Shown here piece after piece: positions 51,732-63,749 of a stretch of 64,000 bases of DNA (its first letter is position 1; each line of letters starts with the position of its first letter). Below the pieces are notes generated by a model, which did no database searches, was not told the DNA's origin, and saw only the letters and a program-made list of their open reading frames with translations. Position numbers and translations under genes: made by a program. Source of the DNA: Allolobophora icterica (taxonomy: Eukaryota; Annelida; Clitellata; Crassiclitellata; Lumbricidae); NCBI GenBank assembly GCA_963556255.1, contig OY744613.1:38157234-38221233 (forward strand). Direction: 5' to 3'.

Positions 51732-52320
51732 TCTATATAAATAAAGCGAGAATTCTGTGTGTCTGTTTGACCGGGCTTAACTTCTACAATTTTGCACCTT
51801 TTCACTCGAAACCTTCACTACTGTGTCGGCCTCGGCATCGGACACCCAGTGGAGGGGTTCGCGTACCCCCTTTTCACCGCTAACATGGTGAAAATCCCCC
51901 AAAACTACCCAACCGACCGTCCCTCACGCTTCCACTGCAAAGCGGTTCTATTTATGGCGCCGATATTCCCCAACGTCATTAATAATGCGCATAACGACGT
52001 TGTTTACTTTCGCACAAAATTTAATTACGATCGATTCGAACTATATTCATCGTTTTACAGCCAAATTGTATCTTCAAAGACTCTGCTTTACTAAGGGCAG
52101 TGACGGCTAGATTTCTGGCGTTTTCTTTAACCCGCCAACGCCGGCGAAGCAGTCAGTCCACGGGAGACTGCGAAGCAGTCGTCGCCAGAGGGCGACTGCG
52201 AAGCAGTCAGTCCACGCAGAGGTCGCAAGACGCGACAAGGCGTATACAACACAGTACACTGCGAATTCGCTACAGGGATTGAAACTTATAACCCCGGGCA
52301 ACGCCGGGTAAACCAGCTAG
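51732..52320 (+). mobile_element. Short non-autonomous Helitron, 589 bp
   Basis: The 5' end is TCTATATAAATAAAGCGAG after an A. The 3' end is CTAG before a T, preceded by the hairpin CCCGG-GCAACG-CCGGG at 52293-52308. An A|T insertion site, TC start, CTRR end and a subterminal hairpin about 10 nt from the end are the Helitron criteria. There is no Rep/helicase ORF. The interior holds repeated palindromes GACTGCGAAGCAGTC (52163-52208). Confidence 0.88.
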
Positions 52321-52644
52321 TAGTATATAAAAAACTAATAATAATAAATGTATTATTAGTACTTATATTGTGCTCTTGTGGGGCGGTAGTTCAAGGGGAC
52401 TGCTGCCACCATTTCTTATGCAGCCTTGGACCATGTCTGACTGTTAGGCACGTCTTACTAAGTAGGCCTGGCGTCTGTCGTGGCCCCACCAAAAGCCTTC
52501 TACAAAGGATTGTACTCGCTTGCATCCCGATGCTTTCTGCATGTGGCGCATTTGCTGACCCACACCTCTATAATCTTTCCAAATGTAGTTTTATTCTCTC
52601 CGGACAGTTTCTTGAAACCTAAGGAATCGACTCTGGATGAAGTA

Positions 52645-52745
52645 ATAATGATGATGAAATTGATAATGATGATGATGATGATAATAATAATAATAATAAT
52701 AACATAAATAATAATGATAATAATAATAATAATAACAATAATAAG
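52645..52745. repeat. ATG/ATA triplet microsatellite
   Basis: Imperfect ATGATG then ATAATA repeats with no coding support on either strand. Confidence 0.85.
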
Positions 52746-53188
52746 TCTTTGAGTAATTTTAAGTCCCTGAGGGATCCTTCTTACCTCGGGGCATAACAAA
52801 TAATGATACCATTAAAAGTAATAACAACAAATGTTAATTAATGCCAAATTGCCTTATGTCTGCTTTACTTCCATCATTTCCATTGTTTTGTCACATGTCA
52901 GGTAATCAATTGATAAACTAATTATAAATGTTGTTGTTAAATATTGGTCCTTTTTGTTGTTATCATTGATATATTATTATTGTTGCTGCTTCTATTGTTG
53001 TTGTCACTAGTGTTGTTGTTACTGATGTTGTTGTTACTGCTGATATCTTTGTTGCTCTTTTTTCAATTTTAAAAACTTTACTGAAATGCATTTTCACCTG
53101 TGCTAATATTCATTAAGCTTCGACCAGTGCTTTTGTTTGCTCTATATAGTCATATGCATGCAGACGTTTGGACTTAGAGCACCTGTTG

Positions 53189-55460
53189 TTAACCCATTCG
53201 TGGCCAAATTTTATTTTGCTAAAAAATTTTTATATTTAACAACGTCATATTAAGTAATAAAAGGAATTAACTCACATTTGTGATAATTTCATAAAATTTT
53301 ATTTATATAGCGCATAGAAATTTTGTTCCATTATTGGAACATGGCATTGTTCCAATATTGGAACATCCATATGTTTGATACCTCACTAGAGAAATGCTAC
53401 AGTGACTGCTTGTTCTTGTCCATGCCTATACTTTATTAGGCTCTACTGCAAAATTTGAAGTGGTAAGCAGTCACTCTGAGACCTGTTTATGGTAGTATTT
53501 TGTAGCAGTTCACTGGCTGCAAGTAAACGCGACAGACACCACAGCCAGATGTTGTGTTTTTACAGACACGATATCGATATCTACCCTGTTTCACATTGTC
53601 TGGGTAGTGCTTGGCATTACTGTTGAGTCTGACACTGTCTGGAATGTTTCTCACAAGAACGGCTTTGCTATTTGCAGTTGAGGATGGTCTGCCCCGATTC
53701 TGTGGCTCACTGAACAACAGCAAATAGGTAGCCACAATCTTGCGAATGAAGCCAAAGAAATCCAGTTTAGGCAGTTCTTCGTCATCAAAATTGTTGTCAG
53801 TTTGCTCAGTCGCTCTAGCCCTTTCATTTCTTATCTGTCTTTGGTGCAGTATCCAGGCGCTGGACATGGATGCAGACATCAAGTGTGTGAACATTTGCCA
53901 CCACCATTTGTTGTTGCGTAGCTTCACACGAAACCCCGCCACATTTCTGTCCATCTGGTCTGTGCCACCCATGAATGAATTGTACATGCTGTTTACCTTG
54001 AATAGTTTGTTTGCACCCATGATGACTGTAGTAAGGAATCATACTCTCGTCTACATCGACATGCTCTACATAAGCTGGAAGCAGTTTCATGCACTTTTCA
54101 TTCAAATGGGCGACGAGTGGTCTAATCTTGGGAAACTTGTCGTCAGATGCTAAGTAGTGTTGTCAGCGAAATGAAGATTCTCGAGTATAGCTCTGAATCT
54201 GTTTCTTGGCATGGCCTGGGCAACAGCTTCAATTCCGATGTTTGCATCTAAACTCCAGTACAAGTCTCTTCGAGGTAGTGAACTATAACCTGATATCATC
54301 AACACTGTGAAGAACAGCTTCAGTTCCTCCACTGTTACTTCAAACATACTGGTAGCATTATACTGTCTGGCATACAGTTCAGACTGGTTCTTGATGTACT
54401 GAAATAATTCAATGGGCCAGAATATTTAAAACAGTTCTGTAGGGCCATTTTTGCTGTGATCATATTGTTCAGAAACCACTAATGTACTGGGACTTCAAGT
54501 CACCTTTCTTCCACTTTTCCACAGTCTTGGAAAATGTTTTCTTCTTCGCTGCAGCATGCCTTTATTACTGCCTTCTAGAACAGCTACATTGTATTCCTCT
54601 CCACCACCACTGTCCCCACTATCTTCTGCATCTATTGTAGCTTCGGCTGGTGCACTCAAAAACTTGCTCGATAAATGATCTGCTATGTAGTCGCTGCCTT
54701 TTTCTGTGTCGGATTTGTCAGAGTCACTATCAGATTCATCATCAGGTGGCTTATGAAAACATCTGCAGAACTGAAACTGCGGGTTGTAATGTTGTCAAGT
54801 AATTCATTTAGTGTTGGGGCAGTTACAGTTTTTCCCCAGAAAAGCTTCAAACATTCATTGTAACCTAAACAAAGGCATAACAATGAGTGTTGAATAAATT
54901 GACTTTTGTGCTTAGGCTACTATAAAAATTTGTACATAATTATTTTAATGCAACAAATAATACAAGCATTGAGAAAGTACTACATTGCGCTTGACTTGGT
55001 TAGGGATAATACTGTAACAGGCGCACTGAACCACAGAAGCGTATGAAATGTTAAATTACTGAGAATTGGACTGCCATATGGCCATGTTCCAATATTGGAA
55101 CATTGCGATTTGTGCATAATAGGCCTATTTTTGGCGCCATCAGAATAAAACTGCTATTTTATACAACAAAAGCAACATTTCAGCTAATTATAACACATGC
55201 ATAAAATACTCTTACCTGTGCGGGATCAAAGAAAAAGAATTTTTGAAGTTTCGTTTTTTCCGAACGGCTAAATTTTACATTTAAATAATTTATTTCCCTA
55301 AGAAAATCATTCAGATATTTATGAAAAGAGCAAATTTCACCTTCCTATTGACCAATAACATCATGTGTTTACGAATACAACATTCAACAGGTACCCTGCC
55401 AAAAATATATGTATTTTTCTGACATGTTCCAATATTGGAACATGGCCACGAATGGGTTAA
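53189..55460 (-). mobile_element. piggyBac element with decayed transposase
   Basis: TTAA duplications at 53189-53192 and 55457-55460 enclose perfect 14-bp termini CCCATTCGTGGCCA. Palindromes TGTTCCAATATTGGAACA occur as subterminal repeats at 53347-53364, 55083-55100 and 55425-55442, with a near copy at 53322. This is a different family from the element at 10059. Confidence 0.9.
53487..54870 (-). pseudogene. piggyBac transposase pseudogene
   Basis: Recognisable pieces on the minus strand are SMFEVTVEELKLFFTVLMIS, VAQAMPRNRFRAILENLHFA, the first-Asp region VDVDESMIPY and the last-Asp region MGGTDQMDRNVAGFRVK followed by WWWQMF. The central part with the second catalytic Asp is missing between about 54030 and 54020. 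Frameshifts separate the blocks, and stops break the N-terminal region. Confidence 0.85.
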
Positions 55461-56155
55461 AGGACGAATCAGCGGGAGGCAAATTAGTTTATCCTCTTTT
55501 ACCAATTAACTCAATACTCGATTTTGATTGGATCAGATAACCGATCGTTCATAAAGCGCTGCAGGTTTTTTCTAAAGCACGACTTATCAATTCCATTGTT
55601 CGAACCTAGTTCTTATTGTTGCGATGTCACCGTTACTTTTTTACCGTTGCGATACGACAGGAAGCATAATTCTTAATTTAAGACTTGTCCTTTTGAATCG
55701 CATCGTTCCCTGTTTGACGTTACAGATAGACGTTGGTCTTTGTGTGCGGGGAACGTATACATTACGTAGGTGAGTTGTGTATGTAATATCCTGTTGTTAA
55801 ACAGATCATATATTTGCGTGATATAACCAATTGAAGCGATCGTCTAATCGGTACGACAATCCATCAAGCCACTTGCCTGTCCAACTTTATGCAGTCCAAC
55901 TGGTGCAATTAGAACATGTTAAAGACAGTCCAAAAAACTTGAGTTACAGGCAGATAGACAAGCCACGAAAAATTCTGATTTGTGTTATGCTGAGGAACTT
56001 TGTCGTCTTAAAGTGGAGGCATAATGAGAAAATTTATTACTGACGTCTTAGTGATACTTGTCACGACATCTCCAACTTCATCAAAATCTAAGAGATCGAG
56101 ACTAGATCACGTTTTCAACATATCAAACTCTTCCAACATCCTACCATGATAAGAA

Positions 56156-56311
56156 CAGGGCTGTAGTGGTAAAATTAGAGGTGAGTACACGCTACCGGTT
56201 AGTTTTCCGAAACAAATTTGAGATGAGTACAAATATTTTGTGAGGTGAGTATACGGTCTCTAGAGGTGAGTACACGCTGTATACCCGCGTATACCCTCGA
56301 CTATAGCTCTG
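56156..56311. mobile_element. Short hAT-type MITE, 156 bp
   Basis: The termini are CAGGGCTGTAGT and, complemented, CAGAGCTATAGT. The flanks GATAAGAA and GATAAAAA match at 7 of 8. The interior has the word GAGGTGAGTACACGCT twice plus a diverged copy. Confidence 0.7.
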
Positions 56312-56699
56312 GATAAAAAGGCCTGAAAGAATTACAGGAAGAGTTACAGATTGTGATATGAGGCAAAGAGGTCTATGAAAGGTACTTCAGAGAACAGATA
56401 TGATTAGTTTGGCTGGAAGACGTATTGATCGGCTCACATCAATTCAGTTGGCTTGTATTATCGCTCTAGATGCGTTCGCAGTGTGGAATATCTAATCCAT
56501 TGACTTCTACAGTGCTTTTTATCATGATGGGCAAGACATCTCTTTCAGTGAAATCGCAATAAAAATCACATGAACAGATTTTGAAATGAATTATTAAAAC
56601 TGATTTCTTATCGGCATCTCTGTGAGTGGTTTGCACAAAGTACAAATTGCTAAAAAATTCTCTGCTTAAAGCCACAACAAAGAACTATTAAATATCAAC

Positions 56700-57235
56700 A
56701 TATCTTACACACCATGTGTTCATTGCTCCGGCTGCCAGTTAAGCAAAGAATCCAGTTTAAAATCTGTCTGTTTCCCAAAAGACTCCTTATTCATCCCCTG
56801 AATGGAGAATGTTCTGGTTTGAAACCGATTGGTTGCAAACATTGCATTCGATCTACAGGTACTTTAAATCTTGCTAATTCAATTTAGTTTAGTTTAGTTT
56901 AACTTTAATTTTATCTTTTCATATTCTCTTTTCATATTCTCTTTCTTTCTAGGTAGTTTGTGCCTGTACTTGTTTTGTTTCTTACACTTGTATAACCAGT
57001 TTGTTAGCCGCAGTGCGTTTGCAGGCGGATCATTAAAGTCCATACTTACTTACTTACTTACTTACTGTTCCTCGCACTTGAACTGTATTTGGCTCAACGG
57101 CGTTCCCAGTAGCAGGTCCAAGGCTTTGGAATTCGCTCCCGCCTACGATCGATGTCAGTTTTAGTCGTTTTTTAGGTTTTTACTTTAGCAACCTGTCGGT
57201 GACACTATTGCCGCTGTGTAGCCCGACCACATAAA
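56700..57235 (+). pseudogene. LINE RT C-terminal fragments
   Basis: LRLPVKQRIQFKICLF (the LHWLPVxxRIxFKI box) near 56730 and FPVAGPRLWNSLPPTIDVSF near 57110 are separated by a TTTAGTTTAGTTTAG/TTACTTAC-containing insertion (56885-57064). Confidence 0.65.
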
Positions 57236-59635
57236 TTTTGCAATAGTGTCAGTTGAAAGTCAATGAGATCTCGAGTCAACAAGATCTTTGAGTGCAGAAA
57301 CTTTATACGTATCGAATTGCTGCAACAGCACAATTATTAGGGCCTTATATACCATGCGATTTAATACTTTCACCTGTTCTTCAATGTTTGTAAATTGTAT
57401 TAACAATTATAGTTTCTCATACTTAATGATTATTTCTATGCTTCTTTGCAAGACACGCATTCATCAGTGGCTTGGGCGGTGGGTCGTAGAATATCTTGGG
57501 TGTTAGAATCTTTTGGGTCACACTTTCTCTCCGTGCTGTCACTCAAGAGACCATACCTCGAAAACAGTCTTCCATTGCATTAACAGTCTTCCAATGCATG
57601 AACAGTCTTCCATTGCATTGTATACGTGCTGTTGCACTGCACTAAGTACTGTGCAGTAAACATTCCAAACTGTCTTAAAACGCACTTGTTAGATCGGTGA
57701 GAAGGCCACGTGTGCAAAGCTTTTGTGAGGTATTTTAAAGGCGTTATATTAAGTATTTAGATACATACATGCATATGTGCATGCATACAAGATGCATAAG
57801 TGAATCCCTTATTATTTTCTGATCAGAGAGGCATTTGTAAGAACTGGCTTGATCAATTGAAAATGACGGTCGAGCTTCTTAACAAGTAGTCATAGTCCTT
57901 TTGATAAACACGTTGCCCTATCTCAAGGATTCTGTTCACAGGTTCTTGTCTTATTTGACCAGGACTACACGCAAGTATTGTATACTAACGTCGTAAACAG
58001 TTCACGTACACTTCGAACACTGCCGTTCCTGGACTAACGAGCTCTATTGCTGTTTCTATGTCTTAATCATAATGTATCGCCCGAATACCTAGCTATCATT
58101 GGCGGTCTGTAAATCTTCCCTCTTGGTTAGCTGCCTCGTATTTTAATTAATGTGTAAGCTTACGCATACAATTATATCCTTTGTTAGCCATGAAACGGAT
58201 ACAATGCTTATTAGCAGGCCCATATACATCACTCAATTGGATGGCTGGTCTATCTATAGGTTGTGACAAAGCGTCTTGTTGTACATGAGACAATTGTTAT
58301 CTTGCCTTGCGCTGTTCGGCATAAGTCTGTTATTCATTTTGATCCATGACGGACCATCATTGTACGGGGTTCGGACGACGAGGTATCAATGAATCGCTTG
58401 AATCGGCAAGCGACTGGAACCCAGGCGTAACAAGAGGAGTGACGATGGCGTGGAAGCTCGACACAATAGACGAGGAACAGTCGCGGATAGATTCATAGTC
58501 GCAGACAAACACATCTACGCAGTTTCTGCCAACGTTCGTCTTTTTTTGGCCATTGTATATCTTCAGCGGCCGCCAGGACAAGCGATCGTTGTGGGCGGAG
58601 AACGGTCGGCTCTGTTGAGACGTCAGATTGTCTCGTCTTTTTCAGTGTCTCTGTCTTTCTGAAATTCTTGTCCGGTCTTTGCAGTTCCCGTATAAATCGT
58701 TCCATTGTCTCCTGCGTTCTGCGCGGCGCTCAATGACGGTTTCTGATCGCTACCGGAATTTATATAGCGCATGATTTATCGGCGGCGCATTTCAAAAACA
58801 CTCGTGAACGTTAATCAAGGCAAGGTTTGGTCGTCGGTTACCATTGAGACGAAAGCAGTGGGATCTGTAGCGAAGCACGCGTCTTCGCCGTCCCGTCCAT
58901 TCAAGCTTCGAAGAAAAACGTTTTTTCCAGAAGAAAAACGTCTTAATTTTTTCTAAAAAATCACCGATTTTTTGCTGCAAGATTTATCAGTCCTGTTGCT
59001 TGACGTTTTGAGATTTTTAAGCCCCTGGTCTTTTGGTCTGAATTCAACAGCGTCGGTCCAGTCGATTCAAAGCCCTGGACCGATGGAGGCGAAACAACGA
59101 GAATGAGGAAGTCGATGAAAAGGCGAATTCTTCTCCACTGAGTCTAATCTTTGCAAATGAATTCTGTGAGCGGTTAATCAATGGAGCAACCGTTCTTCTC
59201 TCGTTCTTTTGCGGCCAATTCGTCTTAACTGAAGCGGACGTGGAACCGAACAACTCAATACCCAACGCTATGATCGTAGTCCACGCGTTGCCCTAAACCA
59301 CGTGACAAGGATAGGCCTATCAACTATTTATCAACTATGCTGGAGTTCGTAGTTGGCAGCAGTGAGGAAATTAGGCCTACTTAGCATGGGCAGGAGCGAA
59401 ATGCGTGTGGAAATTGCATCTTCAAGGGCGAAAGACGGGATTTTCCCCTTCAAACTACAAACTGCCTTGACATTGAGACCTCCACCAAGAGTCCTACCCT
59501 AATCCAACCAATCCTCCACCTTCGAAACTTTCCCATCTTCAACGAAACATGACTTAGCAGCTCTGCCTCCTCTTTCTGGTCTCTCTATGGCAACCGAACT
59601 CCCTGAACGTATATGGACAACCCCTCTGACAAGAC
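57236..59635. other. Interval without a recognised gene
   Basis: Low repeat content. Three copies of CAGTCTTCCATTGCAT occur near 57565-57620. Short open frames around 58357-59265 on both strands show no known motif. I cannot support a gene here. Confidence 0.35.
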
Positions 59636-59712
59636 GTAGCGCTCGTGAATAAGCTGGTGCCCTGCAGCTTAGAATAGTGCTCTAGAAATTTCAAGTTTAC
59701 GATTACAATTAC
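59636..59712 (+). repeat. Retroposon 3' end, GCTGGTGCCCTGC family
   Basis: GTAGCGCTCGTGAATAAGCT, then a variant CCTGCAGCTTAG and the TTTACGATTACAATTAC tail match the copies at 19570 and 35270. Confidence 0.6.
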
Positions 59713-60014
59713 GACCGAATAAGTGGCTCTGCTTCGGTTGTCTTACGTTAATCTTTGGACGTGGAAAGCACAGAGGACAGTTTGACGTTTCAATAGAGTT
59801 GTGTCCTGCCAAATATGGCGGAAATTGGGTGGTGTCAGTCCCAAGCCTCGACAAAATGGGAGGTGTGATGCCAATCATCTCTATTATGACACAGAGTCGT
59901 TAAGCAGAAACTACCTGCGAAATCAGGCGGCGATTGAGAATCTTTTACTTTTATTAAAGAACGTAATCAGGTGTTGCGACTGAAGCCATGCAACTGATTA
60001 GGCCTACATACACT

Positions 60015-60327
60015 CAGAGGCGCGTTTACAGTAAATGGTGCCCTAGGCGCAAACATTTTGGGGGGCCCTTCTGAACGTGTAGAATGATAGTCTAAAACTC
60101 TGGTGATGTCTAAACCCATGAATTTGAACTTGAAGCCGTTCCTGTGAGTGTCATTGACCCTGTAATTATGATTAGGGCCTACTTATAGAAGCTATTTCAA
60201 GTAATGTGAAGTTATTTGGTTTATTGTTATATTTTATAATTGAAAAAATATTTTCATTCGTTTGGGGCCCTCCGAGATTTGGACCCTAGGCGCGCGCCTA
60301 GTGCGCCTACGTGTAGACGCGCCTCTG
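60015..60327. mobile_element. hAT-type MITE, 313 bp
   Basis: The ends CAGAGGCGCGTTTACA and, complemented, CAGAGGCGCGTCTACA differ at one base. The flanks CATACACT and CATACACC agree at 7 of 8. Inside both ends lies a CCCTAGGCGC-type palindrome. There is no ORF. Similar CCTAGGC/GGGCCC words at 44060-44130 suggest a related fragment there. Confidence 0.88.
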
Positions 60328-60865
60328 CATACACCTGTATGTCTCGAACAAAATTCACACTAACGTCCGTTGTAAGCAGATACTAAGTCCTTAGTAGTGT
60401 TGTGCCTATTGCTGAAGCTGTTCTCCGGATCCTCTAAACATCTTCCAGTCACGCGTCCGCCAGTCCTCCGATCGACTTGAAACGACGCCGTTTAAAAGAA
60501 GAAGCACACGTCGCTTTGACGTCCGCTGAGATTTGATCAAAGCCGTCGGAGAGTCGGCTTATTTGTCCACATAAACCACTTACACGATACACTTCGTCGC
60601 CTGGCTACTTTTTCAGCAAACAACAAAAGAACGGCTCTTTTCAGAACTGTAACATAATAGACCTACTCCACGCTCAATGGATTACAGATAGGATCCACAG
60701 TCGGGATGATATACGATGTATATATGCACCACACTCAAATTAATGTCTGTTAATAGCAGGTGACAATGGATGATTTTATAGCAGACTCAGAGTCATACAT
60801 GACCTGACTAAAGAGATCATGCAAAAGTGGTTTCAAACACATTGTAATTGTGATCTGACATTTAT

Positions 60866-61110
60866 GGGGCGTGGTGGTTCAGTGGTAAGTTCGGCGCCTT
60901 GTGACCGGAGGGTTGCAGGTTCGAATCCCACTCTAGCCGCTGCGTACGGACCTTGGGCAAGTCCTTCACTCGCGATTGCTCGTGGCGCTTCGGCGTGAAA
61001 ACTCCGACACAGTATCAATGCTGTAGTCGGGAGAGCCTCTGAGTAGTAGTTGACTTGAGGAGGCGCTCTAGAAATATCCGAAATAAATAAATAAATAAAT
61101 AAATAAATAT
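60866..61110 (+). mobile_element. tRNA-derived SINE with MIR-like core word and LINE-like tail
   Basis: The A box (TGGTTCAGTGGTAAG) and B box (GGTTCGAATCC) of a tRNA-like head lie at about 60875-60928. They are followed by GACCTTGGGCAAGTCC, the word seen in MIR/CORE-type SINEs. The 3' end GAGGAGGCGCTCTAGAAATA resembles the CR1/L2-like LINE 3' UTR in this window (GAGGCGCTTTATAAATTTC), then a (AAATA)n tail. Transcription by Pol III is expected from the boxes. Confidence 0.85.
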
Positions 61111-61954
61111 AAAATGCTTCTTCAAGAAAAACTCATCAGTTGCGTTCCCGACCCGAAAAATTATTGTGAAATTATTGTCGAATAATGATTGGAGCATTAA
61201 TACAGTGGAAGTTCTCACTTTAATTCCACAGAAACCACTGACCCCACACAATTTCTCACTTTAATTCGATATGAGAACGCCTAGACCTATTCACCTACCA
61301 GGCCCCTATTCCTCTGTCCATAGTGGGCCACGTTTGTGATCTGTTATTTGACTCATAAATTCGAAATGACCACATTGCTCAGGCTTAAATTCTTCAGCAC
61401 ATGACACACTGTTTCATACAACCTTGACACTTGTAGATTTTAAAAGCAACGTATTTGTCTTTCTCCTAGCCACATTAATTCTCCAAATCTTATCAGACAA
61501 TTAGACTGTCATCAATGCGTGCTCTGGCCTAACCGTTGTCTTTTGATAAGAGCAACAAGCAGCGCGTGCGTGACTGTTAGTAAGTCTGTTGGCGTTGACT
61601 GGATTCACCTTTAAAGAAGTCTTAAACTGGCTCTTGTAGTGGCGCCTTATAAGTGGCACAAAGGGTGCTGGCCTAACCATTTATAAAAGATTTCGTGGGT
61701 GTCGTCGCAAGACTCTTAAGCTGCGATTTAAGACAATTTTTTAGTTCTCTTCTTCATCGCGTCAAGGTCAGTTGCCGAGTTGTTTGTGATTATGCATAGA
61801 CATGCTTTTCCAAATTTGTGATTATGTTGGACAACGAAAACTTATGCAAAATTAGATTAGACGATTTTGGATTGGAATATTGGACTAACTACACTGTGTC
61901 ATAACATAGACGATTAGCGTCGCCATCCTCATTTCTCCAGGCTTGGAACTTCAT

Positions 61955-62880
61955 TCATTCATTCATTCTGAAAATTTATATAGCGCTCCTTCAAGATACC
62001 TACTCAGGTGCGCTCCCAGCTCAGCCACGGCTAAAAAAGAAAGACTTGAGCGATTTATGAAATGCAGGCAAATTATCCAGAGGTAGTAATCGCAGTTCCA
62101 GCGGGAGCCCATTCCAAGTGGAGGGACCCACAACTGAGAAAGCCCGGCGCTGCCCAATAGAAGAACGAGCACGTGGGACCAAGAGCTCCCCTCTGGCCGA
62201 GGAGCGTAGTGCCCGACGCGCTACGACGTCGGACACCGGGCGGCAAAGGTCACGAAGGTAAGATGGATCGCAGCCTAGAAGACAACGAGAGACTAAGGCA
62301 GCGATCCGATAGGAAATACGCTGCGCGATAGGGAGCCAGTGCAACACATCGCGCATGTAGGCGGAGACAGGAGCGAACTTGGGGATCGCCCGACAAGTCG
62401 AGCGGCTGAGCGTAGAACCCGATCCAGACGCCCTAGGACTCCGAGTGGGAGACCAGCTAGAATCGAGCAACAATGGTCTATTCGACTGGTAACAAAAGCA
62501 TGGACGAGAACCACAGCAGCATCGTGTGAAAGAGAACGAGAGACCACTCGAAGCTGATAGTAACAGCTTCGGGTAAGCAGGTTCACGTGCTGCGAAAGAG
62601 TAAGTTCTTGGTCAAGGGTGATACCGAGGTCTCGGACAGTAAGTGAAAAAGTAATATTAGGGAAGATCCGGGTTAGCAGGTGCAAGTCAACGCCCGCTAA
62701 CTGCCTACGGCTGCCCAGCCATATAAATTGGGTCTTCGTAGGATTTAAGAGAAGCCGATTGGAGGCCATCCATAAGGAAAGGGCATTAATGGCTTGGCAC
62801 ATCAGCCGAACAGAGGCCACCGCGTCAGAGGCATGGGAATGGATGTAGGCCTGCACATCATCCGCATAGAGCTGGTGTAG
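61955..62880 (-). pseudogene. CR1/L2-like LINE 3' part
   Basis: On the minus strand: MASNRLLLNPTKTQFIWLGS, TVRDLGITLDQELTLSQHV, then a frameshift near 62400 into DVLHWLPIAQRISYRIAALV and AFSVVGPSTWNGLPLEL. The 3' UTR has GGAGCGCTATATAAATTTTC and a (GAAT)n tail (61956-61972). It is 5'-truncated just after YADD would be expected. This family is distinct from the 25-kb and 40-kb copies. Confidence 0.88.
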
Positions 62881-63032
62881 GAACTGGCACTACCTCAGGT
62901 AGGGGAGTGGCGGAGTTTAGATTAAAGAGAAGCGTAGTGAACATATATTCGACATTCTAATTAGTTCATCACTGAACACCCGTACCTTAGTAGCTCATCG
63001 CCATCAGCTGCAAATCCTGTATGTGCCTCGGT

Positions 63033-63325
63033 CATGGGCGTCCGGGTGGGGGAGGGATTTCCCTCCTGGTTTTTTGAATATTTTACATTGGCTAAATCTT
63101 TTGATTATGATGACTACTACAACAGTTCTAACACGATTTTCAATGCGAAAAAAAATATTTAGTTAAAGTCCTTGACCAGTGTTTATTTTTAAAGTTGTCA
63201 CGTGTTGTGTGTTCATGAATAGCTATTCTATTCTATGTAAAAACGTCATTTTGTTCCTCCTACAAAAATTCTGCCCTTACAAACATTTTGCCCCCTCCCC
63301 CCAAAAAATCCTGCGGACGCCCATG
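63033..63325. mobile_element. hAT-type MITE, 293 bp
   Basis: The terminal 12 bp, CATGGGCGTCCG, are perfectly inverted at the right end. The flanks GCCTCGGT and GCCTCGAT match at 7 of 8. Just inside are GGGGGAGGG and CCCCCTCCCCCC blocks. No ORF. Confidence 0.85.
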
Positions 63326-63385
63326 GCCTCGATGGACTAATAATTATGAATCGCTTGTTCTACGTATTTTAGTTTGGAAGAAGAC

Positions 63386-63568
63386 ATGCATCAGCGACGA
63401 TCATCAGGGTGCTTGCTAGTCTTCTGTGCTGCCATCTGTGGAGTTGTTGAGAGTCGTCGTTGGACGACAGATGGAGCCATCGTTGGACCACAGACGAGAC
63501 ATTATAATCGTCCGATTGGTCTGCGAGGAATCGACTCTGAAGAACCAACTGATGCTACGATCATTAAG
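63386..63568 (+). CDS. Candidate first coding exon of a secreted protein
   Basis: The ATG at 63386 opens MHQRRSSGCLLVFCAAICGV: a basic N-terminus, an 11-residue hydrophobic core and VVES as a plausible signal-peptidase site. A polar segment RRWTTDGAIVGPQTRHYNR and an acidic DSEEPTDATIIK follow. The frame ends at AAG/GTCTGATC, a usable donor in phase 0. The rest would lie beyond the window. The protein family is not recognised. A peptide precursor or a secreted/ECM protein are both possible. Confidence 0.45.
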
Positions 63569-63749
63569 GTCTGATCTCGTTCATCAACTGTTAATGTCTT
63601 CCATCTCGGATTTTTATACCATTTCTTATCTAGCACAATACAGTAAAACACAGCCTAATCCTAATTTAATCCAACCCAATATAATCTAACCTCATTTAGC
63701 CAAATCGTCATACCCATGGCTGGCTCAGGGCTAACTTAAGGGACTGCTA

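Noticed and set aside
60530..60545. Palindromic TTTGATCAAAG as a TCF/LEF site
   Set aside because: A single short match with no neighbouring sites or gene. Expected by chance at this length scale.
60866..60945. Possible functional tRNA gene
   Set aside because: A and B boxes are good, but the acceptor and anticodon stems do not fold properly and the sequence continues into a SINE core and LINE-like tail.
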